Origin: Litoreibacter ponti
GTDB taxonomy: Bacteria > Pseudomonadota > Alphaproteobacteria > Rhodobacterales > Rhodobacteraceae
Length of the DNA: 64,000 nucleotides
Assembly: GCF_003054285.1 (NCBI RefSeq)
Contig: NZ_QBKS01000002.1
Coordinates: forward strand, 248,001-312,000
Direction: 5' to 3'
Part shown: in pieces, positions 1 to 8,242 of the stretch
How positions within the stretch are numbered: the first letter of the stretch is position 1
Layout of the letters: each line of letters starts with the position of its first letter
Position numbers and translations under genes: made by a program
Notes under the pieces: model-generated
What the model was told of the DNA's origin: nothing
Database searches by the model: none
The model's input: the letters and a program-made list of their open reading frames with translations, nothing else

Positions 1-471
1 CAGTGCGACATCATCGGGTTCGGGATCGCTCGTGTCAGCGCCCTCGTCCGCCTCGAAGGTCAGGGTGAACATGCCCGCAGGGTCCGACGCGTTGGCGCTC
101 AGGCGCAGGATCTTCAGACCCGCCGCACGCGCCGCAAGGAAGGCCGGGCCGTCATAGCCCTCGGCCAGCACGATGGCCTTGGCCTGCAGATCGCCGAGAT
201 AGAAGGCGTATTCGTCCTCGCGGTAGGCCGGGTTCAGCGGCGCGGTGGTGCAGGTCTGCGCGATGGTCACGAAGGCCGACGCCATCTCGGGGCCGTTGGG
301 CAGCACGATGGCCACCCGGTCGCCGCGCCCGACCCCTGCGGTGTTGAGCTGGACGCGCACGGACTGGCTGAGATCGCGCAGGGCGCCGTAATTCATCCAC
401 GGGCGATCCGGCGCACCGATTGCGTTGGCGTCCGCGGGATGGGACGCGATGAGGGAAGCGAAAGTGGTCAT
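1..471 (-). CDS. Acyl-CoA ligase (AMP-binding), N-terminal 157 residues
   Basis: This is the start of an adenylate-forming acyl-CoA synthetase, which would activate a carboxylic acid with ATP and load it on coenzyme A. The ATG is at 471 and the frame stays open to base 1, so the 3' part lies outside the window. The visible N-terminus has the family pattern GVGRGDRVAIVLPNGPEM followed by an NPAY segment and a DLQAKAIV stretch, as in oxalate-CoA-ligase-like members. The AMP-binding core motif is not in the window. It begins 22 bases after the TctA stop, so it is probably the last gene of the tctCBA transcript and may activate the imported acid. The ligase family is clear; the substrate is not. 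Confidence 0.8.
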   Translation of the reverse strand, partial: MTTFASLIASHPADANAIGAPDRPWMNYGALRDLSQSVRVQLNTAGVGRGDRVAIVLPNGPEMASAFVTIAQTCTTAPLNPAYREDEYAFYLGDLQAKAIVLAEGYDGPAFLAARAAGLKILRLSANASDPAGMFTLTFEADEGADTSDPEPDDVAL

Positions 472-493
472 GGGTCTGTCCTTCTCGTCTCGC

Positions 494-2011
494 TTATTCT
501 GCCGGGGTCATGCCGCGGCGGCGCGAAGTTCTGAGGTATTTAAATAGCGGCAGCAGGAAGAAAACCAGTGCCAAGCCGATGAAAGTGGCCGAGAGCGGGC
601 GCTCGACGAAGGCCAGGATGTTGCCCTGCTCGCCAATCAGCGTCTGCCGGAAGCTCTTTTCCATGAGCGGGCCGAGCACCAGTGCCAGCACGAGCGGGGC
701 CAGCGGGTAGTCCGCCTTGCGCAGCAGGTAGCCCGCCACGCCGAAGCCCGCGATCAGGTAGACGTCATGCATCTTCTGGGACGGCGCAAAGCCCCCCACG
801 ATGCACAGCACCAGCACGACCGAGCAGAGCACGGTGAACGGCATCCGCAGCGCGTAGACAAAGAGCGGGATCAGCGCGAGGTTGATCAGCACGGCGGCCA
901 CATTGGCCGTGTAGAGCGACGAGATAAGGCCCCAGACGAAATCCGGCTGCTCGATAAACAGCATCGGGCCGGGCACGAGGCCCCACATCACCATGCCGCC
1001 CAGAAGCAGGGCGGTGGTGGGCGAACCGGGAATGCCCAGCGTCAGCATCGGCAGCAGCGAGCCGGTGGAGGCGGCGTTGTTGGCCGTCTCCGGCGCGACC
1101 ACGCCTTCCATGTTGCCCTTGCCGAAGCTGTCGGGATCCTTGGAGGTGGAGCGCGCCATGCCGTAAGCCATCAGGGCCGCGGGCGTGGCGCCTGCGGCGG
1201 GCAACATGCCCACGAAGAAGCCCAGGAACGAGCCAAGTGACATGGATTTCCACATCTTGTTGATCAGCTTCAGGCTTGCGCCCAGCTCGCGGAAGCTGAG
1301 CCGCGCGGGCGTGACCGAGGGGTTCGACTTGGACGTCTCGATCGTGTGCAGCACCTCGCCGATGCCGTAGACGCCGATGGCCAGCACCAGGAAGGAGATG
1401 CCCGAATAAAAGCCCGGCATGTCGCCGAAGATCAGCCGCGGCTGGCCGGAGATCAGATCAAGCCCCACCGTGGACAGCGCCAGTCCCAGCGCGATCATCA
1501 CTATGGTTTTCAGCACGTCGTCACCGCCCAGGCCCACAAAGGTCGTGAACGCCAGCAGCACCAGCGCGAACTCCTCCGCCGGGCCGAATTTCAGGGCCAG
1601 ATCGGCCAGCGGGGCCGCGAACAGCGTGAACAGGATCACCGCGATGGTGCCCCCGATGAACGACGCCGTCGCGGCAGCAATCAGCGCCAGCCCGGCCTTG
1701 CCTTGTTGAGCCATGGGACGGCCATCAAAGGTGGTGGCCACCGCCGTAGACGCGCCGGGAATGCCAAGCAAGATCGAGCTGACGGCCCCGCCATACATCG
1801 CGCCGTAATAGATTGCGGCGAGCAAGATGATGGCAGAGGACGGGGGGACGATGAATGTCAGCGGCAGCACGATGGCCACCCCGTTGACCGAGCCCAGGCC
1901 CGGCATCGCCCCAATGAAAAGTCCCGCGGTCACCCCGATGACCACGATGAAGATATTGAACCACGACAGCGATGTGGCAAAGCCGTCGGCGAGAAGTGCG
2001 AGGGTTTCCAT
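494..2011 (-). CDS. tctA: Tripartite tricarboxylate transporter, large permease TctA
   Basis: This 505-residue, strongly hydrophobic protein is the large integral membrane subunit of a tripartite tricarboxylate transporter (TTT), the secondary carboxylate uptake system of the inner membrane. It shows the TctA hallmarks: the early GAMPGLG segment, the YYGAMYGG stretch near residue 70 and the LGIPGSPTTALLLGG segment in the second half. Length is normal for TctA. It starts 14 bases after the TctB stop and precedes the ligase gene. The solute is set by TctC and cannot be read from this sequence. Confidence 0.95.
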   Translation of the reverse strand: METLALLADGFATSLSWFNIFIVVIGVTAGLFIGAMPGLGSVNGVAIVLPLTFIVPPSSAIILLAAIYYGAMYGGAVSSILLGIPGASTAVATTFDGRPMAQQGKAGLALIAAATASFIGGTIAVILFTLFAAPLADLALKFGPAEEFALVLLAFTTFVGLGGDDVLKTIVMIALGLALSTVGLDLISGQPRLIFGDMPGFYSGISFLVLAIGVYGIGEVLHTIETSKSNPSVTPARLSFRELGASLKLINKMWKSMSLGSFLGFFVGMLPAAGATPAALMAYGMARSTSKDPDSFGKGNMEGVVAPETANNAASTGSLLPMLTLGIPGSPTTALLLGGMVMWGLVPGPMLFIEQPDFVWGLISSLYTANVAAVLINLALIPLFVYALRMPFTVLCSVVLVLCIVGGFAPSQKMHDVYLIAGFGVAGYLLRKADYPLAPLVLALVLGPLMEKSFRQTLIGEQGNILAFVERPLSATFIGLALVFFLLPLFKYLRTSRRRGMTPAE

Positions 2012-2025
2012 GTCTCAGCCCCTCC

Positions 2026-2523
2026 CTAAAAGAATGCCGCGTAGAGCGGGAAGAACCACGGCTCCGTCCAGCCCTTGGGCAGCAGGATCTTGAGCGTGAC
2101 CTCGAAAAAGAAGAACAGGAAGACCGGCGTCGTGAGGCACAGGCTCAGGGTCAGCACCCAGCCGTGGCCGCCGAACATCTTGAGATACCAGAACATGAAC
2201 AGCGGCAGCGCGATGTAGGCGCCCAGGTAGGGCATGGCGACGATGCACGCGATCAGCGCGCCCGCCACCGAAGCCACCGAGGTGATGGTGGTGCGGTCAA
2301 AGAAGCGGCCGTCCTCGGACGTCATCTGATGGTCGGCCTGGAAAGAGCGGATGAAGATGCCTCCCGCGGCGAGCAGCATGATGGCCGACAGCCAGAACGG
2401 GAAGGCCCCGCCGCCGGGGCCCTCGCCCTCGACCCAGCCGATGGGCAGGACGGTGGCGTGCCACATGAAATAGATGGATAGCGCCATGATCGACGCCGCA
2501 ATTGTGCGGTCTGCGGTCAGCAT
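2026..2523 (-). CDS. tctB: Tripartite tricarboxylate transporter, small subunit TctB
   Basis: This 165-residue protein has four predicted membrane segments and is the small TctB subunit of the TTT system. The start at 2523 (MLTADRT) is preferred because a G-rich Shine-Dalgarno-like run lies 6-12 bases upstream. An in-frame upstream start at 2553 has no ribosome site. It lies between tctC and tctA in the standard order tctC-tctB-tctA. Sequence conservation in this subunit is usually weak, so the call rests partly on position. Confidence 0.88.
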   Translation of the reverse strand: MLTADRTIAASIMALSIYFMWHATVLPIGWVEGEGPGGGAFPFWLSAIMLLAAGGIFIRSFQADHQMTSEDGRFFDRTTITSVASVAGALIACIVAMPYLGAYIALPLFMFWYLKMFGGHGWVLTLSLCLTTPVFLFFFFEVTLKILLPKGWTEPWFFPLYAAFF

Positions 2524-2613
2524 AGCTGGCCCCCCAAGAGATAGATGAAACAAGGTCGGGCAAGGCGACGTCGCGCCTTGCCCTATCGTGTCAGAAGTCT
2601 CTCCCGAGCGTCC

Positions 2614-3597
2614 TTACGATCCGGCGTTCTCGCCCATCGAGGTCAGGATATCGCTGTGCAGGGCGCGCTCTTGCAGGAAGTAGGCCTGCAGATCATCGCC
2701 GGTCAGGAAGTCGGGCATCAGCGCCTTCTCGGACGTGTAAGTCTGCCACTCTTCCGTCTCGCTCAGCTTCTGGAACATGTCGGTGTAATAGGCCACGGCC
2801 TCTGCCGGCATGTCCTTGGGGGCCACGAAGCTGCGCTGCATGGTGTAGACCAACTCGTGGCCCAGCTCGCCCATGGTGGGGACATCGGGGAAGGCTTCGA
2901 TCCGCTCGGCGGTGAAGGCCGCGATCGGACGCGACTTGCCGGCCTGGTAGAAGCCCATCTGCTCGGACGGGTTGTTCACGGTGCTGTCGATGTGACCGCC
3001 CACGAGGTTCTTGGCCACGGTGCCGCCGCCTTTGAAGGGCACGTAGGTGTGCTTGATGCCGAACTCTTTCTCCAGCATCGCGGTCACGAGGCTGTCTTCC
3101 GCGCCGGTGCCGGTGCCACCCATCTTCCAGCTTCCGCCAGCGGCCTTCACGGCGGCGACGTAGTCATCAAGCGTCTGGATGTCGCTGTCGGCATTCACCC
3201 ACAGCACGAACGTGTCGAGCGCCATGCGCGCGATCGGGGTGTATTCCTCGATATCGACGCCAATGTCGGTGCGCAGCGGCGTGGTGTAGTAGCTGTTGAG
3301 CGTCGCCATGATCGTGTGGGCGTCGCCTTCCTTGTCTTTGAGGTATCGCAGGGCCTCCGCGCCGGAGCCGCCGCCCTTGTTGATCGGCAGGACGGGCATC
3401 TGCGCGAGGTTCTCTTTCTGGATGATCGACTGGAACAGGCGCGCCAGACGGTCTGCGCCACCCCCGGTGCCGGCCATGATGACCATCTCGATGGGCTTGT
3501 TGGGCTTCCAGCCCTCGGCGGCTGCCGGGACGGCTGTGGCAAGCGCCGCGGTGGCGGCGAGCGCGATCATTGCGCGGCGGGTCAGTGAGTAAGTCAT
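2614..3597 (-). CDS. tctC: TTT periplasmic solute-binding protein TctC (Bug family)
   Basis: This 327-residue exported protein begins with a cleavable signal peptide (SLTRRAMIALAATAALATA) and continues with the Bug/TctC fold: a PIEMVIMAGTGGGAD phosphate-loop-like segment and the YVPFKGGG segment in the middle. It captures a carboxylate in the periplasm and hands it to TctAB. The start at 3597 is chosen because GGGAGGA lies 7 bases upstream; a start 15 bases earlier lacks one. It is the first gene of the tctCBA-ligase operon and faces a ScfR-type regulator. Confidence 0.94.
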   Translation of the reverse strand: MTYSLTRRAMIALAATAALATAVPAAAEGWKPNKPIEMVIMAGTGGGADRLARLFQSIIQKENLAQMPVLPINKGGGSGAEALRYLKDKEGDAHTIMATLNSYYTTPLRTDIGVDIEEYTPIARMALDTFVLWVNADSDIQTLDDYVAAVKAAGGSWKMGGTGTGAEDSLVTAMLEKEFGIKHTYVPFKGGGTVAKNLVGGHIDSTVNNPSEQMGFYQAGKSRPIAAFTAERIEAFPDVPTMGELGHELVYTMQRSFVAPKDMPAEAVAYYTDMFQKLSETEEWQTYTSEKALMPDFLTGDDLQAYFLQERALHSDILTSMGENAGS

Positions 3598-3757
3598 GTA
3601 AAGTCCTCCCATGGCGCTCGTTCATGCACTGGCGTCTTCAGACTGACCATTTTCCCGGCACGAGCAGTTTCGATGCGCATTTACCTACCCATACGAAATT
3701 AAATTACACGAAAAAGCGCGTTTCTGTGTTATGTGGAAAGATAACAGATGAATAATC

Positions 3758-3774
3758 TGTAAACTTGTAAACAA
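3758..3774. promoter_or_regulatory. Direct repeat in tctC / ScfR divergent promoter region
   Basis: The heptamer TGTAAAC occurs at 3758-3764 and again at 3766-3772, one base apart. The second copy lies within TTGTAAACAA (3765-3774), an imperfect palindrome. The site is in the AT-rich 198-base gap between divergent tctC and the ScfR-like gene, just before the regulator's start. It is a plausible operator for that regulator; no protein has been shown to bind here. Confidence 0.4.
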
Positions 3775-3795
3775 ACTGCATACCAAGGCATGCCT

Positions 3796-5211
3796 ATGGA
3801 CACGACCCGCAAGACCCTCGTCGGCCCCTCCCTGAGACAGCTGCGCCGCGACAATCGCGAAACGCAGGCCCAGATGGCCAAGCGGCTGGGGATAAGTGCG
3901 GCCTATGTGAACCTGTTGGAAAACAACCAGCGCGCCCTGTCGGTGCAAGTCCTTATGGCCATTACGGAAACCTATGGCGTGGATTGGCGCGACCTGATCG
4001 CCGACAATGACGCGGCCCGGCTGGCCGATCTGCGCGCGGCGCTGCGCGACCCGGTTTTTGGCCCCGAGATCCCCGACCTGCAGGAGCTGCGCGCCGCGCT
4101 TGATCACGCGCCCCGGCTGGTGGAGAAGTTCCTGTCCCTGCATCGCTCGCACCGCATGACGATGGACCGGGTGATGGCGCTTGGCAGCGATGAAGGCGCA
4201 TCCGGGCTGATCGCGACCTCGCCCGAGACCGCGATCCACGACTACTTCCGCAACCACGGGAATCACTTCGACACGCTGGAACGCCGCGCCGAGGCGATCC
4301 GGGGGGAGATCGGCGGCGGACCCGATGATCTTTACGCCGGGCTGAAAGCGCGGCTGGGCGCGCGGCACGGGGTCGTCGTGCAGATCGGGCGCATCCATGA
4401 CATAGGCGCGCGGCTGCGCGACTACGATCAGGCGGCGGGCAAGGTCATCCTGTCGGAAGCGCTCGATCACCCCAACCGGGTCTTTCAACTCTGCCACGTG
4501 CTGGCGCTGCTCGAGGTCTCGGGCGAGATCGACCTGCTGCTCGAAGACGCAGCCATCGCCGACGAGGCGGGCGCGGCGCGCTGCCGGGTGGAGCTGGCCA
4601 ACTACGCCGCCGCGGCGATCCTGATGCCTTATATGGAGGTGCTGGAGCTGGCCGAAAGCACGCGCTACGACCTCGACCGGATCGCCGCGGGCTTCGGCGT
4701 GAGCTTCGAGCAGGTCTGCCACCGGCTGACCACCTTGCAGCGCGATGGCGCGCGCGGTGTGCCGTTCTTCTTCCTGCGCACCGACAAGGCGGGCAATGTC
4801 ACCAAGCGGTTCAACTCGACCTCCTTCACCCTCGCCGAGCAGGGCGGCGCCTGCCCGGTCTGGAACATCCACGGGGCCTTCCGGACACCCGGGGTGATCC
4901 TGCCGCAATTCGTCGAGTTGCCCGAGGGCGGGCAGTTCTTCACCCTCTCGCGCACCTCCGACCGCCCGGTCTTTTCGCGCGCCACGCAGGACCGGCGGCT
5001 GGTGGTCACGCTGGGCTGCGAACGCACCCACGCAGAACGGATCGGCTATGCGGCGCCCTTCAACATAAGCGAGCGCGACCTGTTCGACCCCATCGGGATC
5101 AACTGCCATCTGTGCCCGCGCCAGGCCTGCTCCCAGCGCGCCCACCGCCCGCTTCATGTCAATCTTCCGCTCGATGCCAACCGGCGCGGATCGACCCGCT
5201 ACGAGAGCTGA
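3796..5211 (+). CDS. ScfR-like XRE regulator with ImmA/IrrE-like and DUF2083-type C-terminal domains
   Basis: This 471-residue cytoplasmic regulator resembles the short-chain fatty acyl regulator family (ScfR/RamB). An N-terminal XRE helix-turn-helix (about residues 10-65, with QMAKRLGISAAYVNLLENNQR) is followed by an ImmA/IrrE-like domain. That domain has no HExxH motif; the corresponding helix reads QLCHVLALLE. The C-terminal domain has a cysteine cluster, CHLCPRQACSQRAHR. Relatives sense acyl-CoA and control propionate, acetate or related carbon pathways. It faces tctCBA plus an acyl-CoA ligase, so local control of that operon is a reasonable inference. The start at 3796 is preferred over 3790 because AAGG is then properly spaced. 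Confidence 0.88.
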   Translation: MDTTRKTLVGPSLRQLRRDNRETQAQMAKRLGISAAYVNLLENNQRALSVQVLMAITETYGVDWRDLIADNDAARLADLRAALRDPVFGPEIPDLQELRAALDHAPRLVEKFLSLHRSHRMTMDRVMALGSDEGASGLIATSPETAIHDYFRNHGNHFDTLERRAEAIRGEIGGGPDDLYAGLKARLGARHGVVVQIGRIHDIGARLRDYDQAAGKVILSEALDHPNRVFQLCHVLALLEVSGEIDLLLEDAAIADEAGAARCRVELANYAAAAILMPYMEVLELAESTRYDLDRIAAGFGVSFEQVCHRLTTLQRDGARGVPFFFLRTDKAGNVTKRFNSTSFTLAEQGGACPVWNIHGAFRTPGVILPQFVELPEGGQFFTLSRTSDRPVFSRATQDRRLVVTLGCERTHAERIGYAAPFNISERDLFDPIGINCHLCPRQACSQRAHRPLHVNLPLDANRRGSTRYES

Positions 5212-5360
5212 ACCCATTAAAATTGTACGATAATTCGCAACGCTCTGTTTCCAAAGCGGAGACTTGATGCCCCAGAATCGCCCCAATGTTCGGTCATTAA
5301 CCTTTGCATATTATTGGGCGATCCCCCCGCTCAGAGCTGTAACACGTAAGGAGCATTCTT

Positions 5361-5786
5361 ATGCGTAAATTTGCGATCATGACCGCTTGTGCGGTTGCCA
5401 TGACTTCCGGCGCCGCTTTGGCCGTCGACACTGAAGACGAAGAACTCAATGGCATCGGCGATCCGCTGACCACGTCCCGGATCGACATCCGCGGCGGCGT
5501 GTTCTTCCCGCCCATGGTGATGGCGGAAGTCGGCAAGACCTACTTCATCCGCAACAACGAAGAGATCGTGCACAATGCGACCGCCATCGATGGCAGCTGG
5601 TCCACCGGCGACATCCAGCCCGGCGGCCAGGCGGTTGTGCATCTGACGGCCAGCATGACGCGCTGCTTCGAGTCCACCGTGAACCCGGAATACAAGGGCG
5701 CCTTCGGCGATGCCCTGTCCGGCGAAGCGCCTGAGTGCTTCGAGCTGTCCGGCGCAGGCGAGACCGACGCGGCCAACAACCAGTAA
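5361..5786 (+). CDS. Small exported protein, cupredoxin-like, no known function
   Basis: This 141-residue protein has a clear signal peptide (MRKFAIMTACAVAMTSGAALA) and an AAGGAG ribosome site. The mature part is short and beta-rich in appearance. It has VHNATAIDGSW, then GGQAVVHL and a single Cys in TRCFES, an arrangement that recalls cupredoxin-fold proteins. The Cys-x4-His-x4-Met copper loop of plastocyanins is not present, so copper binding is uncertain. A second Cys near the C-terminus (APECFEL) could form a disulfide with the first. It is monocistronic and ends in a good terminator. It may be a periplasmic protein of unknown role. Confidence 0.75.
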   Translation: MRKFAIMTACAVAMTSGAALAVDTEDEELNGIGDPLTTSRIDIRGGVFFPPMVMAEVGKTYFIRNNEEIVHNATAIDGSWSTGDIQPGGQAVVHLTASMTRCFESTVNPEYKGAFGDALSGEAPECFELSGAGETDAANNQ

Positions 5787-5812
5787 GCCATTCCGCTTGA
5801 CTGACTGCGACA

Positions 5813-5840
5813 GGCCCTGCCGGATCCGGCGGGGCCTTTT
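5813..5840 (+). terminator. Rho-independent terminator after the small exported protein
   Basis: A 10-pair stem (5813-5822 with 5827-5836, one G-U pair) closes a GATC loop and is followed by TTTT. It lies 26 bases after the stop of the exported protein gene, on the same strand. Confidence 0.8.
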
Positions 5841-5852
5841 GCTGTGGGATTG

Positions 5853-6530
5853 CTACACCTCGATCGGCGTGATCAGCTCCGGCCCCGCGGCCCGGTTCGA
5901 ATTTACCGCTGTGCCGACGCGGTGAAACGCCAGCCGGTCCTCAGGGGCGTGGGTCATCAGCTTCGCCGCCCCCTTACCCGCCTCCCCCAGCCAGAGCGGC
6001 CAGTCTTGCGGCGCGAGCGTCACGGGCTCACGGTGATGGATCGCCTGCATCTTGGGCGAGGCCTCCGTCGTGACAATGGCGCAGGTCACATGCTCGACCT
6101 CCGCGCCTTTCTCCTGCCCCTTCCAATGCTGATAGATGCCCGCGAAGGCGAGCGTGCCGCCGTCATCGGGGTGGATGTACCACGGCAAGCGGTTGCCATC
6201 CGCATCCTTGGTCCATTCGTAAAAGCCCGTCGCCGGGATCAGGCAGCGCTGGTGGCGCACGGCGGCGCGGAAAGCGGGCTTCTCGGCCACCGTCTCGCCC
6301 CGCGCGTTGATCAGGAGCGGGCCGTCACCGGGCGTCTTGTACCAATACGGGATGAAGCCCCAGCGCAGCGACACGATCCGCCGATGCCCCTGCTCCGAGG
6401 TCACGGCGCAGACCTGATTGGTCGGGCAGATGTTGTAATTGGGCAGGTTCGGCAGATCATTGCCCGGCGCCGCATCAAACAGCGCCGCCATCGCTTCCGC
6501 CGGGGTGGTCATGGAAAATCGTCCGCACAT
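5853..6530 (-). CDS. SRAP-domain protein (YedK/HMCES), abasic-site DNA-protein crosslinker
   Basis: This 225-residue protein begins MCGRFSMTT. Cys2 is the invariant nucleophile of the SRAP family, exposed after methionine removal, that forms a stable link to abasic sites in single-stranded DNA. Other family signatures are YNICPTNQ, RWGFIPYW, NARGETVAEKPAFR and the catalytic ATGFYEW. The conserved His lies in the C-terminal VTCAIVTTEASPKMQAIHHREPV stretch. It is full length. The 6530 start is fixed by the required Cys2. Neighbours are unrelated. No LexA-type box was recognised in its short upstream region. Confidence 0.93.
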   Translation of the reverse strand: MCGRFSMTTPAEAMAALFDAAPGNDLPNLPNYNICPTNQVCAVTSEQGHRRIVSLRWGFIPYWYKTPGDGPLLINARGETVAEKPAFRAAVRHQRCLIPATGFYEWTKDADGNRLPWYIHPDDGGTLAFAGIYQHWKGQEKGAEVEHVTCAIVTTEASPKMQAIHHREPVTLAPQDWPLWLGEAGKGAAKLMTHAPEDRLAFHRVGTAVNSNRAAGPELITPIEV

Positions 6531-6641
6531 GGGGGCAAAGATTAGGGCCCCTCGCCCGGCTGCGCCAGTTCGAACCGCCCCGGCGACGCCGAGTACGCAA
6601 AGGTAGACCGCCCGAGGTCTCCCCCCGGGCGGTCCCATCTT

Positions 6642-7772
6642 TCAGTCGCGGAGCCGGACGATGTCGTTCATCAGCCCATCCGTCCCGCTGTGCACGGTCA
6701 GGCGCTCCACTTTGCCCGCGATGGCTTCCAGAGCTTCCAGCTCTTTCAGCCGCAGCATCACGGGGTTCTCGGCCATCACCTTGGCGGTGTTCAGAAGCGA
6801 ACGGGTTGCGTTCGTTTCTTCCCGACGCCGGATGACGTTGGCCTCGGCCGCTTTCTCGGCAGCGACAACACCCGTCAGGATGTCACGCATCTCGCCGGGC
6901 AGGATCACGTCTTTCAACGTGATGGCCCCCACCTCGACCCCGAGCTCGGCCATCTCGGCGCGGACCGCATCTGCGGCCTCGGCATCGACGGCCAGTTTGT
7001 CGGCGAGCAACGCATCCAGGGTCAGCGCCCCCAGCGTTTTGCGGAAGGCGAGGCCCAGGGCACGGTGCAGCGCGTCCTCGAAGTCGCGGACGGCGGTGAC
7101 CGCCCGGACGGGGTCGACCACCCGGAAGTCAGCGGCAAGGTTCACCCGCAGCGACACCCGGTCCCGGGTCAGGATTTCGTGGCCGGTCACGTCATGGGCC
7201 CGCCAGCGCAGATCCACCCGCTTGACCACGATGGTCCGGCCAGCGGTCCAGAACCGGTGCACGCCCGCCTCCAGCACCTCGGCCAAGGCCCCGTCGACGA
7301 ACATCAGCGCGACATCCGCCTCAGCCACCTCGACCACGGTCATGGCGTGGGTCATGCGTGCCCGGGTCAGCCGATCGCCCAAGGCCCGGTCCACGGCGAA
7401 CCCGTCAGACAGGTCCACCCGCGTCACGGCCCAGGGCCCCGCATCGGTCCAGAGCAGGCGCCGGGTCTCGGGCGCGAGCACCTCGAAGAGCCGCCCGTCC
7501 CGCTCGATCACCGCGATCTCGCCCGCATCGGTCCGCATCTCGGTGAGATGCGCCCACGCCAGCTCCGCGTGCCCCCGCATCAAAGCCTCCGCCAGAGGAG
7601 AGGTGAAGACGGGGTCGCCCAGATCGTGCCGCTCCAGCACGTCGCGCGCCCAGATGCGGTGCTCGCCCGCGCCCAGGATCGCATGGATCCGACCTTTGCG
7701 CAGCACGATGGCCCGCTCGGTCTCGGACACGGTCACTTTCCGCATCCCGGTCAAAATATTCAGCAACCACAT
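6642..7772 (-). CDS. Slipin / SPFH (band 7) family protein
   Basis: This 376-residue protein belongs to the stomatin/prohibitin SPFH superfamily. It begins with a short hydrophobic segment (MWLLNILTGM). Residues about 120-310 carry the SPFH domain, with DVTGHEILTRDRVSLRVNLAADFRVVDP and the ILPGEMRDILTGVVAAEKAAEANVIRRREE stretch typical of bacterial slipins. A helical, probably coiled C-terminus follows. Such proteins scaffold membrane microdomains, often with an NfeD protease, but no nfeD is adjacent. The start at 7772 has an AAGGAG site 9 bases upstream. It is monocistronic behind a long GC-rich gap. Confidence 0.9.
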   Translation of the reverse strand: MWLLNILTGMRKVTVSETERAIVLRKGRIHAILGAGEHRIWARDVLERHDLGDPVFTSPLAEALMRGHAELAWAHLTEMRTDAGEIAVIERDGRLFEVLAPETRRLLWTDAGPWAVTRVDLSDGFAVDRALGDRLTRARMTHAMTVVEVAEADVALMFVDGALAEVLEAGVHRFWTAGRTIVVKRVDLRWRAHDVTGHEILTRDRVSLRVNLAADFRVVDPVRAVTAVRDFEDALHRALGLAFRKTLGALTLDALLADKLAVDAEAADAVRAEMAELGVEVGAITLKDVILPGEMRDILTGVVAAEKAAEANVIRRREETNATRSLLNTAKVMAENPVMLRLKELEALEAIAGKVERLTVHSGTDGLMNDIVRLRD

Positions 7773-8129
7773 TGTCTTATCTCCTTTTCTGTCGGTGCTT
7801 GTCGTCGTCGCAAGGGCGACCTCCTTGGGGTTGGGGGGCCATGGATGGCCCGGTTGAAAACGCGTGTGGGTGGAGACCCAGAGCGCACGCCCTGTCCTGC
7901 CCGGCGCGGACCCTTGAAGAGCGGCGTGGCGCACCCCCCCCCGCGGGGCGGTGCGCGATCGAAACCCCGCACCCCCGGCCGGGGTGGCGCCACATCGCGG
8001 CCCCAAGGGCCGGCCCCGGACGGGGCGGTTGGCATGTCACTCGCGCAGGAGCGCACGCGCCCCCGGTCCAGAACGCGCCGCGCGCGGGCGGGCCCTGGGC
8101 CTCCGTTGAGATGGTTGAAACCGTGTTAA

Positions 8130-8151
8130 TGACGGCGGGGAGTCGAACCCC
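8130..8151 (-). ncRNA. Second isolated T-arm and acceptor-like 3' end
   Basis: Just downstream of the tRNA-like element on the minus strand lies another T-arm (GGGG-TTCGACT-CCCC, 8137-8151) followed by GCCGTCA (8130-8136), which looks like an acceptor 3' half. There is no matching full 5' half, so this is a partial tRNA remnant or an alternative 3' end for the same element. Confidence 0.35.
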
Positions 8152-8172
8152 AGGCATCCCTGCCTGACCCAT

Positions 8173-8242
8173 TGTGATGGCAGGAGTCGAACCTGCTCCT
8201 TTGGATTAATCGTCCAATGCTTTACCGATCAGCTACATCAAA
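8173..8242 (-). tRNA. Degenerate tRNA-Asn-like element, probably a pseudogene
   Basis: Read on the minus strand from 8242, the 70 bases fold as a cloverleaf. The acceptor arms TTTGATG and CATCACA pair with one mismatch. A short D-arm contains GG in its loop. A perfect 5-pair anticodon stem TTGGA/TCCAA follows, then a 4-base variable region and a perfect T-arm GCAGG-TTCGACT-CCTGC. The anticodon loop is CGATTAA: position 33 is G instead of the universal U, and the anticodon would be ATT (Asn box). No CCA is encoded. This argues for a decayed or non-decoding tRNA-like gene. Confidence 0.45.

Noticed and set aside
525..560. GAGGTATTTAAATAGCGG as a further copy of the intergenic motif
   Set aside because: It lies inside the tctA coding sequence and matches only the TATTT part.
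3685..5286. 533-codon open frame antisense to the ScfR-like gene
   Set aside because: It lies fully opposite a gene with clear domains and has the composition of a shadow frame.
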